Shown here: one piece after another, positions 42,397 through 50,906 of the stretch | Layout of the letters: each line of letters begins with the position of its first letter | Position numbering within the stretch: position 1 is the stretch's first letter | NCBI GenBank assembly: GCA_963805985.1 | Contig: CAWDWG010000009.1 | Span: forward strand, 372,001-436,000 | DNA: 64,000 nucleotides | Direction of reading: 5' to 3' | Origin: Bog-257 sp963805985 | GTDB taxonomy: Bacteria; Acidobacteriota; Terriglobia; Terriglobales; Acidobacteriaceae | Position numbers and translations under genes: made by a program | The notes under the pieces: model-generated | What the model saw: only the letters and a program-made list of their open reading frames with translations | Told to the model about the DNA's origin: nothing | Databases searched by the model: none

Positions 42397-43864
42397 TCCG
42401 CCGGCGCCAACGGACGACAGCCAGCTGGTTCGCGGCATCGGGCTGAGCGAAGCGTCCACGCTGAACATGATCGACATGGTCGGCGTGGGGCCGTTCATCA
42501 CGCTGCCACTGGTGATCGCCGCGGCCGGCGGGCCGCAGGCGCTGCTGGGCTGGATCTTCGGCGCAATCTTCGCGCTGTGCGATGGGCTGGTGTGGGCCGA
42601 ACTGGGCGCGGCAATGCCTGAAGCCGGCGGCTCCTATCGCTACCTGAAAGAAATCTACGGACCTAATTCGCTGGGGCGAATGCTGTCGTTTCTCTTCATC
42701 TGGCAGCTGTCGTTCAGCGCGCCGCTGTCGATCGCCTCGGGCTGCATCGGCATGGCAAGCTATGCGGGATACCTGCGGCCCAGCCTCGAGCATGTTTTGC
42801 TCGCGCACACCTTTCACTTCCCGTTGCCGCTGATCGGCACCATGGAGATGAATGTGCTGGTCATGCCCGCGACGTGGATCGCAATTGCCACCGCGGCCTT
42901 CGTGACCTTCCTGCTCTATCGGCGCATCAGCGTGCTGGGCAAGCTGGCCGAGCTGCTGTGGATCGGCGTGGCGATCACCATGGCCTGGGTGATTATCGCG
43001 GGCTTCACGCACTTCAGCGCGGCGCGCGCGTTCGATTTCCCCGCGGGCGCATTTACGCTGTCGCCGGCGTTCTTCATGGGCATGGGTTCGGCCATGCTGA
43101 TCGCGACCTACGACTATTGGGGCTACTACAACGTCTGCTACCTGGGCGGGGAAGTGAAGGACCCGGGGCGAACGATTCCGCGCGCGCTGATCCTTTCCAT
43201 CTGCGTCATCGCGGTGATTTATCTGGCGATGAATGTTGCCGTGCTGGGCGTGATTCCGTGGCGCGAAATGGTGTCGCAGTCGAGCGTACAGAACAACTTC
43301 ATCATCTCGGTGCTGATGCAGCGGCTTTACGGCCCGTGGGCGGGACGACTCGTGACCGTCCTGATCATGTGGACCGCGTTTGCCTCGGTGTTTTCCACGC
43401 TGCTGGCCTACTCGCGCGTGCCCTACGCGGCCGCGCTGGATGGCAACTACTTCCGCGTGTTTGCGCGAGTTGACGCCAAGCGCCATTTGCCGACGGTGTC
43501 ACTGCTGGCACTGGGCGGTGTTGCCATGCTGTGCTGCTTTTTGCGGCTGGCGGACGTGATTGCCGCGATGGTCGTGATCAAGATTCTGCTGCAGTTTATC
43601 GTGCAGGCCATCGGCGTGATGGTGCTGCGCCAGCGGCGTCCGGAGATGCCACGGCCGTTTCGCATGTGGCTGTACCCGGTGCCTGCATTGATGGCGATCG
43701 CCGGGTTCACGTTCATTCTGCTGGCCAGAAAGAATTTCGTGCGCGAGATTCGGTACGCGATTGCGATTCTTATCCTTGGTCTCGCGATCTATCTGGTTCG
43801 TTCGTGGAGGCGGCACGAGTGGCCATTCGCGTTGAAGCTGCCGAATGTCGGGACCGCGGGATAG
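42383..43864 (+). CDS. APC-family amino-acid permease
   Basis: 493 residues with about 12 membrane spans. GIGLSEASTLNMIDMVGVGPFITLPLVIAAAGG opens span 1 with the small-residue-rich break typical of APC transporters; GLVWAELGAAMPEAGGSYRYLKEIYGP is the second conserved segment. It imports amino acids or peptides by proton coupling in relatives; the substrate is unclear. The start lies inside the end of the PIG-L gene (14-nt overlap), so the two are translationally coupled and may act on one substrate. Confidence 0.92.
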   Translation: MSQSSPPAPTDDSQLVRGIGLSEASTLNMIDMVGVGPFITLPLVIAAAGGPQALLGWIFGAIFALCDGLVWAELGAAMPEAGGSYRYLKEIYGPNSLGRMLSFLFIWQLSFSAPLSIASGCIGMASYAGYLRPSLEHVLLAHTFHFPLPLIGTMEMNVLVMPATWIAIATAAFVTFLLYRRISVLGKLAELLWIGVAITMAWVIIAGFTHFSAARAFDFPAGAFTLSPAFFMGMGSAMLIATYDYWGYYNVCYLGGEVKDPGRTIPRALILSICVIAVIYLAMNVAVLGVIPWREMVSQSSVQNNFIISVLMQRLYGPWAGRLVTVLIMWTAFASVFSTLLAYSRVPYAAALDGNYFRVFARVDAKRHLPTVSLLALGGVAMLCCFLRLADVIAAMVVIKILLQFIVQAIGVMVLRQRRPEMPRPFRMWLYPVPALMAIAGFTFILLARKNFVREIRYAIAILILGLAIYLVRSWRRHEWPFALKLPNVGTAG

Positions 43865-44070
43865 GCGAGTCGTCCCCGCAACTGGTCACGAATTCGAAGC
43901 CGCTCGGAACGTTGTCCCCAATAGCCGCAGGCTCACAGCTTACCTTTATTTACAGCAACAGTCTCTTGGGCGATGGCCACGAGCGGAGCATGGCAGGATC
44001 AGACCCATCCAGCGCAGGCAATCCTACAGTCGCGCGAATTGAAGTTCGGCGGACTCGAGAGATCTGACTC

Positions 44071-45339
44071 ATGGCCGAACTAAGCTCACTGCCACAGTTG
44101 CCCATGGCGCCACCGCGTCGGCACGGCGCGCTTGGTCCGCTGCATGAGCCGCTCTTCCGTTCCCTCTGGATCGCCTCGGTCGTCAGCTACACCGGCACGT
44201 GGATGCAGAACGTCGGCGCGGCGTGGCTGATGACGTCGCTTACCATGTCGCCGCTCATGGTGGGACTGGTGCAAGCGGCGGGCAGCATCGCCGTGTTCCT
44301 CGTGGTGTTGCCCGCGGGCGCGCTTGCCGACATGGTCGATCGCCGCAAGCTGCTGCTGTTCACGCAGACGTGGATGGTCGTCGCGGCCGTGGCGCTAGGG
44401 GCGCTCACGCTTTCCGGTAAAACCACGCCCACGCTGCTTCTGCTGCTGACGCTGCTCATGGGCTTCGGCGCGGTATTGAACGATCCTGCGTGGCAGGCGA
44501 TCACGCCCGAGACCGTCTCGCGCCAGAACTTCACCGCGGGTATCGCGCTGAACTCCGCGGGATACAACGTCGCACGCGCCATTGGTCCGGCGTTTGGCGG
44601 ACTCGTGATTGCCGCCGCCGGGTCGGGAATTGCGTTCCTGCTGAATGCTGTTTCCTTCTTCGGCGTTATCTATTTCTTGTATCGCTGGCGCGGAACGACT
44701 GGGCGCGTGTCCTTTCACACCGGCCACATGATACGCACCATGTTCGAGGGCTTTCGCCATATGCGCGATTCGCATCCTGTGAAAGCGGTGCTGGTACGCG
44801 GCGCGCTCTTTAGCGTCGGGGCCAGCGCTTTGCCGGCGCTGCTGCCGCTGCTGGCGCACCCCTTCGGATCGCAAGGCTACGGTCTGCTGCTGGGATTCTT
44901 CGGAACGGGTGCGCTTGCCGGTGCGACACTGATGCCCACGTTGCAGCGTAGAATTTCCAGCGATTCCCTGGTTTCGCTTTCGACCGCCGTCTTCGCCTTC
45001 ACGACGTTCGCCGCGCCGCAATGGTGTACCTTTCCGCTGCTATCGCTGACGCTCTTCATCGCCGGGGTCGCGTGGATTCAGATCGTCGCCAGCCTGAATG
45101 TTTCGGCACAGACGATGTGCCCTGGCCACATGCGCGCGCGCGCCATCTCGATGTACCTGCTGGTGTTCCAGGGGGGCCTGGCTGGTGGGGCGACCTTGTG
45201 GGGAGCGATTGCCGAACGGGTTGGCACGCCGCGGTCGCTCACGTTCGCCGCGTTGGCATTGCTGATCGGACTTCCCGCAGCCGGGTGGTTCAAGCTGCAT
45301 TCCGGCGATGTCCAACCGACGACCGCCGGAATGGACTAG
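44071..45339 (+). CDS. MFS exporter, enterobactin-exporter-like class
   Basis: 422 residues with 12 spans. The opening HEPLFRSLWIASVVSYTGTWMQNVGAAWLMTSL and the loop GALADMVDRRKLLLFTQTWM, plus GFGAVLNDPAWQAITPETVSRQNFTAGIALNSAGYNVARAIGPAFGGL, are typical of the MFS_3 (EntS-like) group. A drug or siderophore export role is possible. The 206 nt before it hold no gene. Confidence 0.9.
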   Translation: MAELSSLPQLPMAPPRRHGALGPLHEPLFRSLWIASVVSYTGTWMQNVGAAWLMTSLTMSPLMVGLVQAAGSIAVFLVVLPAGALADMVDRRKLLLFTQTWMVVAAVALGALTLSGKTTPTLLLLLTLLMGFGAVLNDPAWQAITPETVSRQNFTAGIALNSAGYNVARAIGPAFGGLVIAAAGSGIAFLLNAVSFFGVIYFLYRWRGTTGRVSFHTGHMIRTMFEGFRHMRDSHPVKAVLVRGALFSVGASALPALLPLLAHPFGSQGYGLLLGFFGTGALAGATLMPTLQRRISSDSLVSLSTAVFAFTTFAAPQWCTFPLLSLTLFIAGVAWIQIVASLNVSAQTMCPGHMRARAISMYLLVFQGGLAGGATLWGAIAERVGTPRSLTFAALALLIGLPAAGWFKLHSGDVQPTTAGMD

Positions 45340-45402
45340 AATTCTTCTACGCAGTCACATTTCGGGCCTGATTTCACGACAATTCTCTGTGGAGGATTTT
45401 GA

Positions 45403-45978
45403 ATGAGGAAAGAAGTTGTCACCGCAATTCTCATGTTGGCTTTGGGCGCGGGCGGCACGGCTGTAGCCAACGCGCAAGCCAAGCCAGATCAGAAGATCAC
45501 CTTTGCCGCAGTCTACGACCACTCGCTCACCGGCATCGAGAAGGAAGTTGTCTCCGCGGCTGAAGCGATGCCTGACGACAAGTTCAACTTCGCTCCCACC
45601 CAGGGCGAGTTCAAAGGCGTGCGCACCTTCGCTCAACAGATCAAGCACGTCGCCGCCGTCAACTATATGTTGGCAGGCGCGATCATGTCCGAGAAGCCGC
45701 CGGTGAACTTGGGCAGTGAAAATGGCCCCGATAACCTCACCTCCAAGGCCGACATTGTGAAGTTCCTAAAAGACTCCTTCGCCTACTTGCACAAGGCGCT
45801 GGGCACGTTGGATGAGAACAACATTCTCGTCCAGGTGCAGAGTCCGTTCGGTACCAACAAGGTTTCGCGCCTGGGTTTGACGGTCATCGCGCTCGGCCAT
45901 CCCTTCGACCACTACGGCCAGATGGCTGTCTACCTACGCATGAACGGTATCGTTCCGCCCGCCAGCCGCGGCCAGTAG
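45403..45978 (+). CDS. exported DinB-family protein
   Basis: 191 residues, ATG after GTGGAGGATTTTGA. A signal peptide (MRKEVVTAILMLALGAGGTAVANAQ) precedes a DinB-like four-helix bundle with FAQQIKHVAAVNYMLAG and HPFDHYGQMAVYLRMNGIVPPAS, whose His residues usually bind a divalent metal. Exported DinB members are common in Acidobacteriota and their role is unknown. A hairpin at 46006 follows. Confidence 0.88.
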   Translation: MRKEVVTAILMLALGAGGTAVANAQAKPDQKITFAAVYDHSLTGIEKEVVSAAEAMPDDKFNFAPTQGEFKGVRTFAQQIKHVAAVNYMLAGAIMSEKPPVNLGSENGPDNLTSKADIVKFLKDSFAYLHKALGTLDENNILVQVQSPFGTNKVSRLGLTVIALGHPFDHYGQMAVYLRMNGIVPPASRGQ

Positions 45979-46005
45979 CCGAATCCAGTCACCCATCTGC
46001 GATAC

Positions 46006-46028
46006 GAGGTGCGGAGATTTCGCACCTC
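46006..46028. terminator. hairpin after the DinB gene
   Basis: GAGGTGCG (46006-46013) and CGCACCTC (46021-46028) pair around GAGATTT. No strong T-run follows, so it is only a possible terminator. The rest of 45979-46291 shows no gene. Confidence 0.4.
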
Positions 46029-46291
46029 TGTCGCGGCCATTCCACGCATCTCTATAACTAAGTTCCAACATTTCTTTACACGTAGGAGCGAAAACTTCCC
46101 GCGTGCCGTTGGGTTTCAGCACTCGGACTAACCAAATACACACTCGATTGCGGGCCATGCATCCATCACGAACGTTCCGGAAGTTGCAAGCTGTAACCGT
46201 GCTGATGACCACGTCGAATTCACCGATTTCGATGGCCGCGATGTTGATGGCCACCAGCGCCTGGCAGCGAGTGTCCAAGGAGCTATACAGG

Positions 46292-46765
46292 ATGAAGAAA
46301 GTAACAATCTGCGCGCTGCTTGCCGTCGCCGTGGCTTGCGGCGGAACAGCGCTCTACGCACAAGACAACATGAGTCAGGGCCAGATGAGCCAGGGGCAGG
46401 GTCAGATGGGTCCCGGCGGCGGTCATCGCGGAATGATGTCACCCGATCAGCACCTCGCGCACTTGACCAAGGCACTCAGCCTCACTCCCGACCAGCAGGA
46501 AAAGATCAAACCAATGCTGGAGCAGGAACAGACCCAGATGCAGGCGATGCATCAGGACACGTCCATGGCGCAGCAAGACAAATGGGCCAAGGCCAAAACC
46601 CTTCGCGAGGGCACGAACGATCAGATCAAGTCCGTGCTGACTCCCGATCAGCAAACCAAGTTCACCCAGATGCAGGATCGCCAGATGGAACACATGGGCC
46701 AGCACGGCGGAATGGGTCAGGGTGGAGGAATGGGCCAGCCGCAACAGGCGCCTCCGCAGCAGTAA
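46292..46765 (+). CDS. Spy/CpxP-like periplasmic protein
   Basis: 157 residues from the ATG at 46292 (AAGGAG with a 9-nt spacer); the frame is open to 46103. A signal peptide (MKKVTICALLAVAVACGGTALYAQ) is followed by a Gly/Gln/Met-rich stretch, then a helical core with two LTxxQ-type motifs: LSLTPDQQEKIKPML and VLTPDQQTKF, as in Spy and CpxP. The tail is again Gly/Met/Gln-rich. Spy-type proteins are periplasmic chaperones; Met/His richness could also mean metal binding. Confidence 0.8.
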   Translation: MKKVTICALLAVAVACGGTALYAQDNMSQGQMSQGQGQMGPGGGHRGMMSPDQHLAHLTKALSLTPDQQEKIKPMLEQEQTQMQAMHQDTSMAQQDKWAKAKTLREGTNDQIKSVLTPDQQTKFTQMQDRQMEHMGQHGGMGQGGGMGQPQQAPPQQ

Positions 46766-46796
46766 TCAACCGATGTAGCACTGCGAACACATGGAA

Positions 46797-46830
46797 CGAT
46801 CATTCCTCCTTCGCCCCGGAGGAATGATCG
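46797..46830. terminator. perfect 13-bp inverted repeat
   Basis: CGATCATTCCTCC (46797-46809) pairs perfectly with GGAGGAATGATCG (46818-46830) around an 8-nt loop. It lies 31 nt behind the Spy-like gene. No T-run follows; it may terminate on either strand or be a protein-binding site. Confidence 0.5.
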
Positions 46831-46918
46831 TCTCCGCTTCGCAGCCTGCCCGCCATCGCTTCTCGACCGAGTGGTGCTCGCGCGCTTCGAACAGCACAAC
46901 TCCAGCGCCTCGGGCGCG

Positions 46919-46989
46919 AAAAATGAAAGCCCACCGTTTCAACGGTGGGTAGGCGAAATCTCGAATGTGAGTCCCCCGGGGACGACATG
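46919..46989. repeat. AGTCCCCCGGGGACGACA repeat, partial
   Basis: Contains GCCCACCGTTTCAACGGTGGGTAGGC and then GAGTCCCCCGGGGACGACA, the same 3' block as in 29104-29198. It lies in the 501-nt metH leader region, where no gene or known riboswitch consensus was recognised. Confidence 0.6.
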
Positions 46990-47216
46990 CTACTCAATAC
47001 TCAATAACCTCCACTGGCCCGTCAGCGTTGCCGTTGGCTGCCGCCAGCTTTTCCAAACGCGCGCAAACTGCGATACTGAATTACTAAGCTGCGAGTTTTC
47101 TCCTCTTCTCTGCAAGCCATGTGAAGCGCAGGGCCGCCTGAATCGGGCGTCCGGAGAGGCTCATCAAATCTCGCACTCGCTGGCATGTGCCCGGAATGGC
47201 TATGATCCGGTGCCCG

Positions 47217-47260
47217 AGGTTCGCGGCCTTCGTTTGGACGCCAACCTGGGCAAGCGCTAA
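47217..47260. repeat. GTTTGGACGCCAACCTGGG motif before metH
   Basis: This stretch, just 7 nt before the metH ATG, closely matches the one at 260-294 before the transglycosylase-like gene (GGTTCGCG, CCTT, GTTTGGACGC, AACCTGGG in both, with scattered changes). Both encode DANLG in frame from the TTG codon. Its nature is unknown. Confidence 0.5.
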
Positions 47261-47266
47261 ACAGGA

Positions 47267-50200
47267 ATGAGCGACTACCTCAAAGCCGTGCAGGAACGCG
47301 TCGTTATCTACGACGGCGCCATGGGCACTGCCGTCCAGGCCTACAACCTCCCGCTCGACGAGTTCTGGGGCAAGGACGGCTACAACGACATCCTTGTGCT
47401 CAGCCGTCCCGATGTCGTCAAGGAAATCCACGCCTCATACCTGACCGCAGGCGCCGATGTCGTCGAGACCAATACCTTCAGCTCCACGCGCATCGTGATG
47501 GCCGAATACGACATGGCCGACCAGGTGCACGAAGTCAATCTTGCTGCGGCCAAGCTGGCGCGCGAAGTTGCTTCGAGCTTCAACGGCCGCAAGCGCTTTG
47601 TTGCCGGCTCGATGGGCCCGACCACGAAGCTGCCTTCGCTCGGCCACATCGGCTTTGACGACATGGCCGCCGCTTATACCGAGCAGGCGATCGGACTGAT
47701 CGAAGGCGGCGTTGACGTCCTGCTGCTCGAAACCTGTCAGGACATACTGCAAGCCAAAGCCGGGCTGGTCGGCATCTTCGACGCGCTGAAGAAAACCGGC
47801 AAGCAGATTCCCGTGCAGGTGCAGGTCACGCTGGAAGCGACTGGCTTGATGCTGCTGGGCACCGAGATGGGCGCCGCGCTCACCACGCTGGAGATGTTCG
47901 ACGTCGCCGTCATCGGCATGAACTGCGCCACCGGCCCGAAGGAGATGAACGACGGCGTGCGCTATCTCGGCGCGAATTCGCCGCGTCCCGTCTCCGTCTT
48001 GCCGAACGCGGGATTGCCGCAGAATGTTGGCGGCCGCGCGGTCTACGGTCTGCAGCCGCAGGAACTCGCCGATTACCACAAGCAGTTCATCACCGAATAT
48101 GGTGTGCGAGTCGTCGGCGGATGCTGCGGTACGAATTATGAGCACATCAAAGCCGTCGCGGACACCTGCGCGAATCTCGAGCCAGCGCGGCGCGATGTGA
48201 AGTCGGTCGCCGCCGCGGCCAGCGCCTATTCCATGGTCCCGCTCGACCTCGATCCCAAGCCGCTCATCGTGGCCGAGGAGATGAACACCACCACGCGCGT
48301 CGAGCACTTCAAGAACATGGTGCGCGCGCAGGACTACGACGGCATCCTCACGCTCGCCAAGAAGCTGGTGAACGAAGGCTCGCACATGCTGGACCTGTGC
48401 TGCGCCATCGTCGGCGAAGACGAGAAGGCCTACATCTCGAACATCCTCGAGAAGATCGCCACCCGCGTGCCCGCGCCCATCACCGTCGACTCCACCGAAG
48501 CCGACGTGATCGAAGAGGCGCTGAAGCGCATCCCGGGCAAGGCAATCATCAACTCCATCAATCTGGAGGACGGCGAGAAGCGCACATCCAAAGTTCTCCC
48601 GATGGCCAAGCGTTACGGCGCCGCGGTCATCGCGCTCACCATCGACGAAGATGGCATGGCGCTGACCTGGCAGAAGAAACTAGCCATCGCCAAACGCATC
48701 TTCGATCTTGCAGTCAACAAGTACGGCATTCGCCCGTGCGATCTGATCTTCGATGCGCTCACGCTGCCCATCTCAACCGGCCAGGATGACTACCGCACTG
48801 CCGGCATCGAGACGCTGAAGGCGGTGAAAGCCATCAAGCAGGAGATGCCCGAGGTGAAGACCATCCTCGGCGTCAGCAATATTTCGTTCGGGCTGAACGT
48901 CTATTCGCGGCGCGTTCTGAACAGCGTCTTCATGCACGAGGCGGTGGACCACGGCCTCGACATGGCCATTGTTAATTACAGCAAAATCTATCCGTTATAC
49001 AAAATCCCTGAAGCGGAAGTTGATCTGGCGCGGAAGCTGATTTTCTACGATCAGTCCAACGGCGATCCACTGCAGGTTTACATGTCGCACTTCGCCGGGA
49101 CCAAGGGCAAGGAAGAGAAGACCACCGCGCACGTCGACACGCTCTCGGTCGAAGACAAGCTGAAGTGGGCGATCATCAACGGCGAGAAATCGGTTGGCGA
49201 TGGTGCGAACAAGAAGTCGCTCAATGAGATTCTGGAAGAGGCGCTGGGAACGTACTCGCCGCTCGACCTCATCAACAACGTCCTCCTCGACGGCATGCGA
49301 ACGGTCGGCGATCTCTTTGGCGCGCGCAAGATGCAGCTGCCGTCGGTGCTCGACTCAGCCGGCGTGATGAAGGCCGCCGTCGCGTACCTCGAGCCGAAGA
49401 TGGAGAAGAAGGAAGGCTCGCAGAAGGGAACCATCGTTCTCGCGACCGTGAAGGGCGACGTCCACGACATCGGCAAGAACCTGGTCGACATCATTCTCAG
49501 CAACAACGGTTATCGCGTGGTCAATCTCGGCATCAAGCAGCCCTCGGACGCGATTATCAAGGCGGCTATAGAACAGAAAGCTGATGCGATCGGCCTCAGC
49601 GGCCTGCTGGTGAAGTCGACGCTGGAGATGAAGTATGTCGTCCAGGATCTGCATCATCAGAAGCTCGACTTCCCGGTGATCTGCGGAGGCGCCGCGCTCA
49701 CGCGCAAGTATGTCGAGGACGATCTGCGCCGCGAGTACAACGGTGGCATCTTCTACGCGGATGACGCCTTCGCCGGCCTGCACCTGATGGAAGATCTGTC
49801 GTCGCCGAATGGCGCGCGTGAGAAGCGCATTGAAGAAGGCAAAGTGGTGAAGGAATTCGCTCGTGCCGCAGCTGCTGGTGTTCTCGACGCGGAAGCGCCG
49901 ACAAGTCCGAGCATCGAGATCCCCGCGCCGCCGAATATTCCGCAGCCGCCGTTCTGGGGCGTGCGCGTCCTGCGGCCGAAGGATTTCGATCTGCGGGAAA
50001 TCTTCCAATACATCAACCACACGGCGTTGTTCAAGAATCAGTGGCAGCTAAAAACCGCTTCGCAGGAGGATTACGGGCGGCTGGTGGAAACGAAGTATCG
50101 CCCAATCCTGCACGATCTGGAAGAAGAAGTGATCGCGGCCGGCTGGTTCGAGCCGAAGGTTGTTTACGGCTACTTCGGCGCACAGGGCGATGGTAACGAC

Positions 50201-50755
50201 GTGGTTGTCTACAACCTGCCGGAAGGCTGGAAACAGGGCGATGCGATTCCGCCCGAAGCCCTGCGCTTCACTTTCCCGCGCCAGCGCGAAGGCCGGCATC
50301 TGTGCATCTCGGACTTCTTCCTGCCGAAGTCGAGCGGCCTCATGGACGTCATCGGTATGTCCTGCGTGACCATCGGCGACAAAGCTTCGCACGAGACGCA
50401 GAAGCTGTTCGAGGGCGGCGAGTACACCAAGTACCTCTACCTGCACGGTCTGAGTGTGGAGTCAGCCGAGGCGCTGGCGGAACTCGGGCACAAACGCATC
50501 CGCGAAGAACTTGGCATCGCCGGCGACGATTCGCCGCACATCCGCGATCTCTTCCACCAGAAGTATCGCGGCTCGCGGTATTCGTTTGGCTATCCGGCCT
50601 GTCCTAATCTCGAGGACCAGACCAAGCTCTTCGCCATGATCCATCCCGACGAGAATATCGGCGTACATCTGACGACCGGATTTTTGCTGGATCCGGAGCA
50701 GAGCACCTCCGCGATCATCGTGCACCATCCGGCGGCGAAGTACTTCGTGGCGTGA
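47267..50755 (+). CDS. metH: cobalamin-dependent methionine synthase
   Basis: 1162 residues with all four MetH modules. The homocysteine domain (about 1-300) has YDGAMGT and the zinc cysteines GMNCATGP and GGCCGT; the methyl-folate (pterin-binding) domain spans about 325-610; the B12 cap and binding domain (about 630-880) has the cobalt-ligand motif DVHDIGKNLV (about 730); the reactivation domain (about 930-1155) has RYSFGYPACPNLEDQ for SAM binding. It transfers methyl from 5-methyl-THF to homocysteine. There is no strong ribosome site. A second homocysteine methyltransferase is encoded at 54320. Confidence 0.97.
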   Translation: MSDYLKAVQERVVIYDGAMGTAVQAYNLPLDEFWGKDGYNDILVLSRPDVVKEIHASYLTAGADVVETNTFSSTRIVMAEYDMADQVHEVNLAAAKLAREVASSFNGRKRFVAGSMGPTTKLPSLGHIGFDDMAAAYTEQAIGLIEGGVDVLLLETCQDILQAKAGLVGIFDALKKTGKQIPVQVQVTLEATGLMLLGTEMGAALTTLEMFDVAVIGMNCATGPKEMNDGVRYLGANSPRPVSVLPNAGLPQNVGGRAVYGLQPQELADYHKQFITEYGVRVVGGCCGTNYEHIKAVADTCANLEPARRDVKSVAAAASAYSMVPLDLDPKPLIVAEEMNTTTRVEHFKNMVRAQDYDGILTLAKKLVNEGSHMLDLCCAIVGEDEKAYISNILEKIATRVPAPITVDSTEADVIEEALKRIPGKAIINSINLEDGEKRTSKVLPMAKRYGAAVIALTIDEDGMALTWQKKLAIAKRIFDLAVNKYGIRPCDLIFDALTLPISTGQDDYRTAGIETLKAVKAIKQEMPEVKTILGVSNISFGLNVYSRRVLNSVFMHEAVDHGLDMAIVNYSKIYPLYKIPEAEVDLARKLIFYDQSNGDPLQVYMSHFAGTKGKEEKTTAHVDTLSVEDKLKWAIINGEKSVGDGANKKSLNEILEEALGTYSPLDLINNVLLDGMRTVGDLFGARKMQLPSVLDSAGVMKAAVAYLEPKMEKKEGSQKGTIVLATVKGDVHDIGKNLVDIILSNNGYRVVNLGIKQPSDAIIKAAIEQKADAIGLSGLLVKSTLEMKYVVQDLHHQKLDFPVICGGAALTRKYVEDDLRREYNGGIFYADDAFAGLHLMEDLSSPNGAREKRIEEGKVVKEFARAAAAGVLDAEAPTSPSIEIPAPPNIPQPPFWGVRVLRPKDFDLREIFQYINHTALFKNQWQLKTASQEDYGRLVETKYRPILHDLEEEVIAAGWFEPKVVYGYFGAQGDGNDVVVYNLPEGWKQGDAIPPEALRFTFPRQREGRHLCISDFFLPKSSGLMDVIGMSCVTIGDKASHETQKLFEGGEYTKYLYLHGLSVESAEALAELGHKRIREELGIAGDDSPHIRDLFHQKYRGSRYSFGYPACPNLEDQTKLFAMIHPDENIGVHLTTGFLLDPEQSTSAIIVHHPAAKYFVA

Positions 50756-50798
50756 CACCGAAGAGTGCTCGCTGTGGGCATCAGCGCGCACAAGAAGA

Positions 50799-50898
50799 AT
50801 TGTCATCACGACGACCGCTTTAGCGGGAGGAGGGATCTGCTGTCCCCACGCGAAAAGCAGATCCCTCGTCGGTCTGAAGACCTCCTCGTGATGACAAT
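50799..50898. repeat. GTCATCACGA/GGGATCTGC palindrome
   Basis: A 100-nt copy opening AATTGTCATCACGACG and closing TCGTGATGACAATT, with GGGATCTGC and GCAGATCCC pairing inside. It fills the metH-ligase gap. Confidence 0.85.
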
Positions 50899-50906
50899 TC
50901 CTGTAG

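Noticed and set aside
45934..46278. 114-codon minus-strand frame overlapping the DinB gene end
   Set aside because: It runs into the end of the supported DinB gene on the other strand and has no recognisable domain or clear ribosome site, though its first half looks less random than most shadows.
46990..47266. Possible cobalamin or SAH/SAM riboswitch in the metH leader
   Set aside because: I could not find the conserved core of any of these classes; a covariance-model scan would be decisive.
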